13,352 nucleotides of DNA from Phycisphaerae bacterium (GCA_012514125.1 JAAZAW010000002.1:1-13352); one strand, 5' to 3'; shown: positions 1 to 7,062, counted from the stretch's first letter. Notes: generated from the sequence alone by a model not told the origin. Numbers and translations are program-made.

Positions 1-25
1 AAGTGAGAAAATGAGGTTAAATTTG

Positions 26-61
26 AAACGCGGACGATTGAACCATCGTTCGCGTTTTTTT
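26..61 (+). terminator. Strong rho-independent terminator
   Basis: Arms 26-38 and 45-57 pair over 13 positions, all Watson-Crick except one G-T wobble, around the six-base loop TGAACC. A run of T follows (55-61). This is a textbook intrinsic terminator on the plus strand, so a plus-strand gene probably ends just left of the window. Read on the minus strand, the stem is followed by the weaker T-rich TTTCAAATTT. It may therefore also stop the minus-strand operon that ends at 73. Confidence 0.85.
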
Positions 62-72
62 ATGGGTTTGCA

Positions 73-1092
73 TCAGAGATTTTGCGTTAATTCCGGAATA
101 TTGTTGAGTTCGACGATTTTGACCAGTTGTTCCGGATGGCCGGTGCGTGATGAAAGGGCGGCGGCTTCGAGAATCGCAAGCACTCCCAGATGCCGTTTAA
201 GCTCGATATCGTTCGAGCGGCGTTTTTCGATGAAACTTTGCCAGAGTTGTTCGAAGATTCGGGTATAGGCGATCCGTCGAGCTTCTTCGGGTTCATAGTG
301 ATGACTGCTTTCGATATGCCTGCCGCTGCAATCAAAGAGATGCGCCTGGGCAGGATCGAGTCGGATTTGGTTGAGGTTTCCCGCCACCAGAATTTCTTCC
401 TCGATAGGGCCGGCGTTGATTCCGACGGTGACGACGCCGAGCGAATGAGGATAGATCAGGTTCGCCAGGCCGAAATATTGAAACATGCTCTCCGCCGAGC
501 CGTTAAGGGTGGATCGCTGAAGTTGTCGGCAATAGACCTGCTCCGGGAGTCCGAGCCATCGTTGCGAAAGGAAAATAAACGGATACATGCCGGCAGAAAG
601 GAGTGTATCTTCGGCGGGCAATTCCATTTGTGACAAATTATTGTACGATCGGCAGGAAAACGAACGGATTTGCTGGTCGGTGAGCCAGTCCGGAACGCTC
701 TGATAGCAGGGCAGGTAAAGCCAGGGGGTCCAGACGTAAACACCGGTGTTTTTTTTGTCCGATTGTTTGATCATGCGAACGGCGGTGGACAGCCCGCCCA
801 TGATGGGCGGACGGATGATCAACCAGATATTCTCTTCGACCACCGAGTTCAGAAATTCATCGCCGAAACGATCCCGCCAAAGGAGGACGATGTTGGGTTT
901 GCTGCGGAGAATCATTTCTCTCGGGTCGTCGTAAAATTCGATATGTTCGTATGTATTCCGCAGGGGGTTCAGGACGGCGGGGCGGTTATCGCAAATGGCG
1001 CAGAGTGAAAGCCGATCCGATCGGGTCAGGCAATCCAGCACCAGATCGGCGTATCGATCGATTCCGACAATCGCGATTTTAACCGGTCCCAT
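73..1092 (-). CDS. Gfo/Idh/MocA-like oxidoreductase, degenerate
   Basis: This 339-residue protein resembles the Gfo/Idh/MocA family of NAD(P)-dependent sugar oxidoreductases. It has an N-terminal Rossmann-like beta strand (VKIAIVGIDRYADLVLDCL, residues 4-22), an ICDNRP turn after the second strand, a DDPREM segment, and a C-terminal region ending in a family-like helical stretch around LAILEAAALSSRTG. The usual signatures are weak. The glycine-rich GxGxxG is replaced by GIDRYA (10-15), and the EKP motif carrying the catalytic lysine appears as IRPP (93-96). It may bind a nucleotide or sugar without normal dehydrogenase activity. The ATG at 1092 has AGG about nine bases upstream, overlapping the stop codon of the preceding gene. 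That gap is only six bases, which suggests translational coupling. It is the last gene of the lemA operon. Family membership is moderately sure; the substrate is unknown. Confidence 0.65.
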   Translation of the reverse strand: MGPVKIAIVGIDRYADLVLDCLTRSDRLSLCAICDNRPAVLNPLRNTYEHIEFYDDPREMILRSKPNIVLLWRDRFGDEFLNSVVEENIWLIIRPPIMGGLSTAVRMIKQSDKKNTGVYVWTPWLYLPCYQSVPDWLTDQQIRSFSCRSYNNLSQMELPAEDTLLSAGMYPFIFLSQRWLGLPEQVYCRQLQRSTLNGSAESMFQYFGLANLIYPHSLGVVTVGINAGPIEEEILVAGNLNQIRLDPAQAHLFDCSGRHIESSHHYEPEEARRIAYTRIFEQLWQSFIEKRRSNDIELKRHLGVLAILEAAALSSRTGHPEQLVKIVELNNIPELTQNL

Positions 1093-1098
1093 GATATT

Positions 1099-1650
1099 TT
1101 ACCTGAAGTTCGACGAACTCTCGCGTTCGATCAGCACCTTTCGGAGCAGAAGATAATTTTTGTTGTGGTAAACGGTCACCTCTCCGCTGACCTGGAAGAT
1201 CAACGCTTCATGACTGGCGGCGACGTCCGATTCCATTTTTTCCAGCCAGCGATTGGGGAGGACATTGATCGGCGGGTCTGCCATTGATTTTCCGTCGGCC
1301 TCGAAGACGAAGGTCCAGGCATCGCCGCTTTTAACAAGTCTTCCTCGACGGTCCACGACGTAATGCCCCTCAGGCCAGAGTTTTCGGTTGGTCGAAGATG
1401 GGCTTGGTTGGAGCAGGGATGGGGTTTCACCGGTGGTTTTCATCGTCTTGTCAGGTTTTGAGCCTCTCGGCAAGGTCGGCGACGTGATGGGCGGTGTTTG
1501 CTCGAGCATCTTTTGGAGATTTTCCTGTGCGGCCGACAAATCATCGGAAGCGCCGGGTTGTGTCGTGGTGGCCGCCATGAGCCAGGAGCCGACTCCAATC
1601 ATTCCGCAAATCATCGCCGTCGTCAATATGGTCTTTTTGTCTTTCATCAT
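1099..1650 (-). CDS. Exported protein of unknown function
   Basis: I do not recognise the family of this 183-residue protein. Residues 1-27 look like a signal peptide or membrane anchor: MKDKK charges, then a hydrophobic stretch ending near LMAATTT. Residues 30-90 are rich in Pro, Thr and Ser and look like a flexible linker. Residues 91-175 look folded, with WPEGHYVVDRRGRLVKSGD, a WTFVFEADG strand, LPNRWLEKME, and a strand pair around FQVSGEVTVYHNKNYLLL. The second half may be a small beta-rich, OB-like envelope domain, but that is only a guess. It sits between lemA (17-base gap) and the oxidoreductase (6-base gap) and is surely co-transcribed with them. Two tandem ATG codons (1650 and 1647) are possible starts. 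The GAGG upstream gives better spacing to the first. Confidence 0.75.
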   Translation of the reverse strand: MMKDKKTILTTAMICGMIGVGSWLMAATTTQPGASDDLSAAQENLQKMLEQTPPITSPTLPRGSKPDKTMKTTGETPSLLQPSPSSTNRKLWPEGHYVVDRRGRLVKSGDAWTFVFEADGKSMADPPINVLPNRWLEKMESDVAASHEALIFQVSGEVTVYHNKNYLLLRKVLIERESSSNFR

Positions 1651-1667
1651 CCTCTATGAACCTCAGC

Positions 1668-2252
1668 TTAAAATTGTACCTTGGGCACGGAGCGTTCCTG
1701 AACGTTCTCCAGCTCAAAAAAGTCTTCCTTCGTAAACCCGAACATACCGGCGAAGATCACCGCAGGAAAAACCTGAATGGCGGTGTTGTAATTTTGCACT
1801 ACATTATTATAGTACTGGCGAGAAAAACTAATTTTATTTTCTGTTCCGGTCAGTTCTTCCTGTAATTGCAGGAAGTTCTGGTTGGCCTTTAAATCCGGAT
1901 AGGCTTCGCTCAGGGCAAAAAGCTGGCGGAGGGCGCCGGTGTGCATGTTTTCCGCCTGGGCCTGTTCCTTAACGCCCCGGGAAGAAATCGCCTGTTGACG
2001 CGCCTGGATGACCCGTTCGAAGGTTTCTTTCTCATGAGTCGCGTAGCCTTTGACCGTTTCGACCAGATTCGGAATCAGATCGTATCGGCGTTTGAGCTGA
2101 ACGTCGATCTGGCTCCATGCGTTTTTAACCTGCATCCGAAGTCGAACCAGGTTATTGTAAATAAACAGGACCATCAGCAACAACACAACGATAATCGCCA
2201 GGACGATCCAGCCCGCACTTAAGCTCAGGCCTAACACCAACCGTGTCATCAT
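1668..2252 (-). CDS. lemA: LemA family membrane protein
   Basis: This 194-residue protein matches the LemA family in length and order. One N-terminal membrane helix spans about residues 9-33. It is followed by the hallmark segment at 44-74, including NAWSQIDVQLKRRYDLIPNL, then KGYATHEKETFERVIQAR, and a long helical region with LSEAYPDLKANQNFLQLQEEL and the ISFSRQYYNNVVQNYN block. LemA proteins are anchored in the inner membrane with the helical domain on one face. Their biochemical role is not established. The start is set by AGGAG at 2259-2263, six to seven bases before the ATG at 2252. It is the first gene of a three-gene minus-strand operon. LemA is often paired with a TPM-domain protein, but none is visible here. 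Identification is confident, function is not. Confidence 0.95.
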   Translation of the reverse strand: MMTRLVLGLSLSAGWIVLAIIVVLLLMVLFIYNNLVRLRMQVKNAWSQIDVQLKRRYDLIPNLVETVKGYATHEKETFERVIQARQQAISSRGVKEQAQAENMHTGALRQLFALSEAYPDLKANQNFLQLQEELTGTENKISFSRQYYNNVVQNYNTAIQVFPAVIFAGMFGFTKEDFFELENVQERSVPKVQF

Positions 2253-2266
2253 ATCGACTCCTTTCC

Positions 2267-2300
2267 GCGGAACGATCCGCCGTTATTTCAAGTCAGTATA
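2267..2300 (-). promoter_or_regulatory. Candidate lemA promoter and leader hairpin
   Basis: On the minus strand TATACT (2295-2300) is a good -10 hexamer about 40 bases upstream of the lemA start. No strong -35 is seen at the right distance. Between it and the ribosome binding site lies a small perfect inverted repeat: GCGGA and TCCGC around ACGA (2267-2280). This is inferred from consensus matching only. Confidence 0.3.
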
Positions 2301-2458
2301 ATCCAAAACTCCGCACACGAAAGCAAGAATTTGGTTTTCCATTGTACTATTTATTGTCCGCATTATCACGCTAGAATTGTTTGATTCATGCGAGGAGTGA
2401 ATAAATGCCGAATAATTGACTATAGATAAATCTAGCTGTTATTCAGGAGATTTCAGGG

Positions 2459-3847
2459 ATGAAAATCCTCTTAATCGTATACGACAACGATTCGTTTATT
2501 CACTGGTTTCCGCTGGGGCTTGGTTATATTGCCTCTGCGTTGCGAAACGCGGGACACGACGTGAGCGTTTATTCCCAGGACCGTTATCATTATCCCGAAT
2601 CTCACCTGACGGCGTATCTGGATGAACATAAATTCGACGTTGTCGGTGTGAGCGTGATCGCGGGTTATTATCAATATCGAAAATTATTAAAAATTTCCGA
2701 CGCCGTCAACGCTTCGAAAAATCGTCCGTTTTATATCATCGGCGGTCATGGCCCGGCGCCAGCTCCTGAATATTTCCTGAAAAAAACACATGCCGACGCC
2801 GTTGTGATCGGCGAAGGTGAAATCACCGCCGTCAAACTCCTCGAAGCTCTGCAAACGGGCGGCGATTTATCCGGCGTCAAAGGCATCGCTTATCTGAAAG
2901 ACGACAAGGCGGTCGTCACCGAGCCTCAGCCGCTTATTGAAGATATTGATTCCATCGCCTGGCCGGCGTGGGACTTGTTTCCGATGGATTATTACGCGCT
3001 GCTCCGCATGCCGCACATTCGCAACAATGATCGCGTCGCCGTCATGCTCACCGGCAGAGGCTGTCCGTTCAAGTGCAATTTTTGCTACCGAATGGACAAG
3101 GGAATTCGCGTCCGTTCGCCTCAAAGCGTCGTGGCGGAAATCCAGTCGCTCAAAGAGAAATACGCCATTACCTATATCGCCTTTGCCGATGAATTGACCA
3201 TGGCGTCGAAGTCGCACATTCGCAAATTATGCCACGCGTTTATCGATGCCGATTTGAAGGTCCGCTGGACCTGCAACGGGCGGTTGAATTTCGTCGAGCC
3301 TGATATTCTCGAACTGATGAAAAAAGCCGGCTGTGTGTTTATCAACTACGGTATTGAATGCATGGACGACGTGATTCTTAAAAACATGAACAAGGTTCTG
3401 ACCACCGACCAGATCATTCGCGGTATCGAGATGACCCTCGAGGCGGGAATTTCCCCGGGTTACAACATTATCTTCGGCAACATCGGCGAAGACGCCCAAA
3501 CTCTTCAGAAAGGCGTTGAATTTCTCCTCAAATATGACGATCATTCCCAACTGCGGACGATCCGTCCGGTGACGCCATACCCCGGCTCGCCGTTATTCGA
3601 TTATGCCGTCGAAAAAGGACTGCTCAAAGATGTAGAGGATTTCTACGAAAACAAGCATACGAATTCGGATTTGATGTCGGTGAATTTTACCCGACTTTCG
3701 GATGAGGAATATTACCGCGTTCTCTTTGAGGCCAACAAAACTCTTCTGGAAAATTATTATAAACACCAGAATGAAAACGCCATCGAAACAGCGCGGAAAC
3801 TGTATTTTGAGCACGATGCGACGTTCCGGGGGTTTCGTCAGACATAA
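2459..3847 (+). CDS. B12-binding radical SAM protein
   Basis: This 462-residue protein has the two-domain layout of cobalamin-binding radical SAM enzymes. Residues 1 to about 145 form a Rossmann-like B12-binding domain, with MKILLIVYDN, a VVGVSVIAGY strand, GGHGPAP (95-101) and VIGEGE (116-121). The radical SAM barrel begins at 197 with LTGRGCPFKCNFC, whose cysteines C202, C206 and C209 would hold the [4Fe-4S] cluster that cleaves SAM. Later family elements include WTCNGR, the GIE segment and RPVTPYPGSPLF. The family includes anaerobic cyclases, methylases and P-methyltransferases acting on lipids, tetrapyrroles or natural products. Nothing here names the substrate. AGGAGA at 2445-2450 lies eight bases before the ATG and fixes the start. 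It is divergent from lemA and appears monocistronic, with about 190 bases to the next gene. The classic DxHxxG cobalamin ligand motif is not evident. Confidence 0.9.
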   Translation: MKILLIVYDNDSFIHWFPLGLGYIASALRNAGHDVSVYSQDRYHYPESHLTAYLDEHKFDVVGVSVIAGYYQYRKLLKISDAVNASKNRPFYIIGGHGPAPAPEYFLKKTHADAVVIGEGEITAVKLLEALQTGGDLSGVKGIAYLKDDKAVVTEPQPLIEDIDSIAWPAWDLFPMDYYALLRMPHIRNNDRVAVMLTGRGCPFKCNFCYRMDKGIRVRSPQSVVAEIQSLKEKYAITYIAFADELTMASKSHIRKLCHAFIDADLKVRWTCNGRLNFVEPDILELMKKAGCVFINYGIECMDDVILKNMNKVLTTDQIIRGIEMTLEAGISPGYNIIFGNIGEDAQTLQKGVEFLLKYDDHSQLRTIRPVTPYPGSPLFDYAVEKGLLKDVEDFYENKHTNSDLMSVNFTRLSDEEYYRVLFEANKTLLENYYKHQNENAIETARKLYFEHDATFRGFRQT

Positions 3848-3962
3848 TAATGAATAACTTTGTGACGTGACCTTATCACTCAGGGTCCGATCACACCGCA
3901 GGATGACCGGGAGTAAGGCCCGCTAGGATTTACAGACGGATGCGGCGCATATTTTTTCATCA

Positions 3963-4003
3963 GGTAAAACTTAATTGACTTTGCGGGCATGAGGTTTTAC
4001 CAT
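3963..4003 (+). promoter_or_regulatory. Candidate promoter inside an inverted repeat, upstream of the kinase
   Basis: TTGACT (3975-3980, five of six matches to the -35 consensus) is followed after 17 bases by TACCAT (3998-4003, four of six matches to the -10). The flanks form an inverted repeat, GGTAAAAC (3963-3970) and GTTTTACC (3994-4001), whose right arm covers the -10 hexamer. This geometry suits an operator at which a dimeric regulator could block or direct polymerase. No regulator gene is adjacent, so this is inference. Confidence 0.4.
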
Positions 4004-4036
4004 TGAGATAATGAGTGAAGGTAAAGAAATAAGAAG

Positions 4037-6031
4037 GTGATACATCCTTTTCTTTATAATATTCATAAGTATTTAATGGGGAAGAAATCAAAGCAAAATT
4101 TTAAAGAATGCAAGTCCTGCGTCGAGTTTCGCCGGGGCGCTGTCTGGCGTTATGGATTTGCGGTGGTGATTACCGCTTTGGCGGCGTTGTTGCGATGGTC
4201 GCTGCCGGAGGTGTTGTCGGAGACAACATTCCTGATTTTTTATCCGGTGGTTGTCGCTGCTGCGATGTTTGGAGGAATGGGGCCGGGGCTTGTCGCAACA
4301 TTTGTCTCGATATTATTTTATGAAATAATTTTTGATCCGCTGGCGCTTAGGATGGACGTGGATAACACGGTGATATGGGCCCGTCTGCTTATTTTTGCCT
4401 CCGGCGGTGTGGGGATCAGTGTCCTTGCCCATTTACAACGATTGGCCCAGAAGCATGAACGCCAACGGGCGGATGAAGTGCTTCAGAATGAAAGGCAATA
4501 TCGTATCCTTTTCGAAAATGCCGCGGTGGGTATGTTGCAACTGGACCCGGAAGGGCGATTCATTCGAGTCAACGACCGGTATTGCGAAATCACCGGTTAT
4601 AGCCGTGAGGAATTGAAGACCATGACCCCGCTGGACTTATCGCCCCCGGAGAACCTGGCAAGGGATCGGGAATATCTGATGCTCTTTCTGACCGGGCGGC
4701 AATCCAAGTATGAAATCGAGAAACAGTATGTGCGCAAGAACGGCCAGGTGATTTGGGTGCATGTAACGGCAGGGAATATCCGTGATGTTTCCGACAAAAA
4801 CATAAGGACAACGATCATTATTCAGGATATTACCGAGCGTAAACGTGCGGAAGAGGCGTTACGGGAAAGCGAGCGGCGCTATTCCGCGTTGTTTGCCAAC
4901 AAGATCAATGGAATTGTCCATTGCCGCATGATCATGGATGAGCAGGGTAAACCGGTGGACTACGAAATTTTGCAGGTGAACAACGCCTATGAACTGATCA
5001 CGGGGATCCGAAAAGAGGATATCCGGGGCCGTCGAGCCAAAGAGGTGTTTCCGGAAATCGACAAGCTGGCGTTCGACTATATCGGCACGTACGGACAAAT
5101 CGCTTTGGAAGGCGGGGAAAAACAATTTGTGGAATTTTTCGCCCCCATCGGTCGGTGGTTATCCATATTTGTTTATAGTCCCAAGCCGGGTGAATTTACG
5201 GTTATTTTTGCCGATGTGACGGCTCAACGGCAAGCGCAGGATGAACTTCGCACCCTGAAAGACCAGTTAGAGCAGCGGGTGAAGGAGCGGACGGCGGAAC
5301 TGGAACAGAGCATCGTGGAACTGGAGCGATCCAACGCGGATTTGCAGCAATTTGCCTACGTTTCTTCGCACGATCTTCAGGAACCTTTGCGAATGGTGGC
5401 AAGCTTTGTCCAATTGCTGGAAATGCAGTACAGCGATAAGATCGACGAACAGGGAAAAGAGTACATTAAATTTGCCGTGGAAGGGGTTAAACGAATGCAG
5501 AGCCTCATCAAGGGGCTGCTGGCGTATTCCCGCATTCAGACCCGAAGCAAAGCGTTTGAACCCGTCGATCTCGAGAAAATCCTGCAAATAGTGAAAGAGA
5601 ATCTCAAACTCCACATCGAAGAAACCGGTGCGGAAATTGTCCATGATCCGTTGCCGGTGGTGATGGGCTACGATACGCAATTGATTCAGGTGTTTCAAAA
5701 TCTTATCGATAACGCCCTTAAGTTTCGGCGGGCGAACGTGACTCCTAAAATTTTTATCTCTGCCGAGAAAAAAGAACGCGATTGGCTCTTTTGCGTTCAC
5801 GATAACGGCATTGGGATTGCGCCGGAATTTTTCGATCGCATTTTTGCGATTTTTCAACGATTGCACGCACGCGGCAAGTATCCCGGGTCGGGCATTGGGC
5901 TTTCCATCGTCAAGCGAATTATCGAACGCCATGGCGGAACGATCTGTGTCGATTCTCATCCGGACAAGGGAACCTCGTTCTTTTTTACTATTGCAAGAAG
6001 TGAAACGGAAGGGAGCGCCGAAGTCGCATGA
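4037..6031 (+). CDS. Membrane-anchored PAS-PAS sensor histidine kinase
   Basis: This 664-residue sensor kinase has, in order: a membrane domain of the DUF4118 kind (about 38-135, several hydrophobic helices with FYPVVVAAAMFGGMGPGLVATF); a PAS domain with PAC-type ending (about 153-270, ending DITERKRAEEAL); a second PAS (about 281-398, ending DVTAQRQAQDEL); a coiled coil (402-435); a HisKA domain with phospho-acceptor His445 in SSHDLQEPLR; and an ATPase domain with N box NLIDNALKF (555-563), DNGIGI (589-594) and GSGIGL (617-622). The HisKA type matches phytochrome-like kinases that pair with Rcp1-type regulators, and such a regulator overlaps the 3' end by four bases. The start is uncertain: GTG 4037 lies inside a Shine-Dalgarno-like string, while ATG 4076 would remove 13 residues and has no clear ribosome binding site. 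The signal sensed is unknown. Absence of haem or flavin residues cannot be judged by eye. Confidence 0.95.
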   Translation: MIHPFLYNIHKYLMGKKSKQNFKECKSCVEFRRGAVWRYGFAVVITALAALLRWSLPEVLSETTFLIFYPVVVAAAMFGGMGPGLVATFVSILFYEIIFDPLALRMDVDNTVIWARLLIFASGGVGISVLAHLQRLAQKHERQRADEVLQNERQYRILFENAAVGMLQLDPEGRFIRVNDRYCEITGYSREELKTMTPLDLSPPENLARDREYLMLFLTGRQSKYEIEKQYVRKNGQVIWVHVTAGNIRDVSDKNIRTTIIIQDITERKRAEEALRESERRYSALFANKINGIVHCRMIMDEQGKPVDYEILQVNNAYELITGIRKEDIRGRRAKEVFPEIDKLAFDYIGTYGQIALEGGEKQFVEFFAPIGRWLSIFVYSPKPGEFTVIFADVTAQRQAQDELRTLKDQLEQRVKERTAELEQSIVELERSNADLQQFAYVSSHDLQEPLRMVASFVQLLEMQYSDKIDEQGKEYIKFAVEGVKRMQSLIKGLLAYSRIQTRSKAFEPVDLEKILQIVKENLKLHIEETGAEIVHDPLPVVMGYDTQLIQVFQNLIDNALKFRRANVTPKIFISAEKKERDWLFCVHDNGIGIAPEFFDRIFAIFQRLHARGKYPGSGIGLSIVKRIIERHGGTICVDSHPDKGTSFFFTIARSETEGSAEVA

Positions 6032-6477
6032 GCAATATCCACTCAAACCGGTTTGAAATTCTACTGGTCGAAGACAATCCCGGCGATGTCCTGTTATTAA
6101 AGACCTGTTTCCAGCGATCGGGCTTGCGGGGCAACATCCATGTCGTGGAGGATGGTTTCGAGGCTTTGGCTTTTCTTCGCCGCGAAGATCCCTACGCCGA
6201 TATGCTTCTTCCGGATTTGATCCTGCTGGATTTGAATCTTCCCCGTAAAAATGGACGAGAAGTGCTGGAAGAGGTGAAAAACGACGACGAGTTAAAGCGG
6301 ATCCCCGTGGTGATTCTCACATCGTCCGAGGCGGAAGACGATGTCGTTCTGACTTATCGGCTCCATACGAATTGCTATATCGTCAAACCGGTCGATTTCA
6401 AGGTATTTCAGGATACCATGGATATCATCGTCTCTTTCTGGTTTTCAACCGTTCGCCTGCCGAAAAAGGCGAATTAG
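6028..6477 (+). CDS. Single-domain response regulator, Rcp1-like
   Basis: This 149-residue protein is a lone receiver domain. The acidic pocket is E15-D16, the phospho-acceptor is D68 in LILLDLNLPRKNG, the switch Thr/Ser is at 98-99 (VVILTSS), and the conserved lysine is K120 in YIVKPVDF. The LNLPRKNGREVLEEVKNDDELKRIPVV pattern and the extended C-terminal helix (FQDTMDIIVSFWF) are typical of Rcp1-type regulators that serve phytochrome-like kinases. There is no DNA-binding or enzymatic output domain. It therefore likely acts by protein-protein contact or as a phosphorelay intermediate. Its ATG overlaps the kinase stop codon (ATGA), so the two are translationally coupled and almost certainly a cognate pair. 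No clear terminator follows it. Confidence 0.95.
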   Translation: MSNIHSNRFEILLVEDNPGDVLLLKTCFQRSGLRGNIHVVEDGFEALAFLRREDPYADMLLPDLILLDLNLPRKNGREVLEEVKNDDELKRIPVVILTSSEAEDDVVLTYRLHTNCYIVKPVDFKVFQDTMDIIVSFWFSTVRLPKKAN

Positions 6478-6689
6478 CGGGCTTTGGTACTGGATATACA
6501 GGATTAAATTATATTAATAAATGCCGGCATTCATTCGCTCCGGCAAAGGCTGAAAAAATAAGAACAAAATTTGTCAATAACGACATTTTTTGGAAAACGC
6601 CATAAACGATCCAAGTAGTTATAATATAACAAAATAAAGTTTTCTTAGCTTGCTTTGGATGTTATTGTTTATCATAAAAATTGATAAAA

Positions 6690-6930
6690 TGACGTCGACT
6701 TTCGTAAAAAGTCGATCGACAAATTGAAAAAGACGATCGTCAAATGGGAAAAGTCGATCGACAAAATGGAAAAGACGATCGTCAAATTGAAAAAGTCGGT
6801 CGACAAAATGGAAAAGACGATCGTCAAATTGAAAAAGTCGGTCGACAAATGGGAAAAGTTGATCGACAATTGCGAAAAGTCGATCGAAAAAAGCCGAAAA
6901 TCGATCGACAATATCCTCGTTTCGATCGAT
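6690..6930. repeat. Array of 10-bp dyads phased every 21 bp
   Basis: Eleven 10-bp cores start at 6711, 6732, 6753, 6774, 6795, 6816, 6837, 6858, 6879, 6900 and 6921, exactly 21 bp apart. A decayed twelfth starts at 6690. Cores are GTCGATCGAC (perfect palindrome), GACGATCGTC (perfect palindrome) or variants such as GTCGGTCGAC. The 11-bp spacers are A-rich: AAATTGAAAAA, AAATGGGAAAA or AAAATGGAAAA. A 42-bp double unit is repeated exactly at 6763-6804 and 6805-6846. The cores decay toward the right edge (GTTGATCGAC, GTCGATCGAA, ATCGATCGAC, TTCGATCGAT). Twenty-one bp is two helical turns, so cores and A-tracts lie on one face of the helix. Nine cores contain GATC. This could be a protein-binding array, bent DNA, or a degenerate coiled-coil coding repeat. 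Confidence 0.85.
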
Positions 6931-6990
6931 TTGGGGTCTCCGGCGATTAGTGATACTTATCCGTCGGCGGTCTTCAGGACGAAAAAATAG
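6724..6990 (+). CDS. Doubtful small Lys-rich coiled-coil ORF over the dyad array
   Basis: Read from TTG 6724, this frame gives 88 residues. The first 63 or so are heptads such as KMEKTIVKLKKSVD, with hydrophobic residues (M/L/W, then I/V) spaced 4 and 3 apart, which is the a/d pattern of a coiled coil. The tail (LGSPAISDTYPSAVFRTKK) is unremarkable. There is no ribosome binding site and no ATG in frame. The next upstream in-frame stop is at 6685. Any 21-bp repeat lacking stops yields heptads, so the coding look may be a by-product. I report it because it cannot be excluded; the minus frame gives an equally open DRLFQFV-type heptad string. Confidence 0.15.
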   Translation: MKKTIVKWEKSIDKMEKTIVKLKKSVDKMEKTIVKLKKSVDKWEKLIDNCEKSIEKSRKSIDNILVSIDLGSPAISDTYPSAVFRTKK

Positions 6991-7019
6991 GTGCCGATTT
7001 AATTCCCCACAATCCCAAG

Positions 7020-7062
7020 CCAAAGCCTAAAGCCCGACCTCATCCCTCAGCCCGTAGCCCGA
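7020..7062 (-). repeat. Dispersed GGGCT-rich repeat, copy A
   Basis: Read on the minus strand, this 43-base stretch begins TCGGGCTACGGGCT, passes GGGAT, and ends TCGGGCTTTAGGCTTTGG. It matches 9306-9347 on the plus strand at most positions, with a handful of substitutions and a one-base indel. Inside, GGGCTAC and GGGCTTT/AGGCTTT form degenerate 7-8-base units. The two copies lie in inverted orientation on either side of the glycosyltransferase-PilZ module. Confidence 0.8.

Noticed and set aside
190..633. Plus-strand frame inside the oxidoreductase gene
   Set aside because: It overlaps a longer minus-strand gene with operon spacing and a ribosome site, and its product resembles nothing recognisable.
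3848..4036. Riboswitch or tRNA in the gap before the kinase
   Set aside because: No T-loop, anticodon-arm pattern or known riboswitch core such as the c-di-GMP GEMM motif could be matched by eye.
5267..6046. Open frame of 259 codons antisense to the histidine kinase
   Set aside because: It overlaps the HisKA and ATPase domains, whose motifs are all intact on the plus strand, and it has no family features of its own.
6523..6544. Terminator after the response regulator (GCCGG/CCGGC)
   Set aside because: The stem is only five pairs with a 12-base loop and no T-run follows on either strand.
6690..6930. CRISPR array
   Set aside because: The 10-bp cores are too short, the spacers are nearly identical rather than unique, the period is 21 bp, and no cas gene is present.
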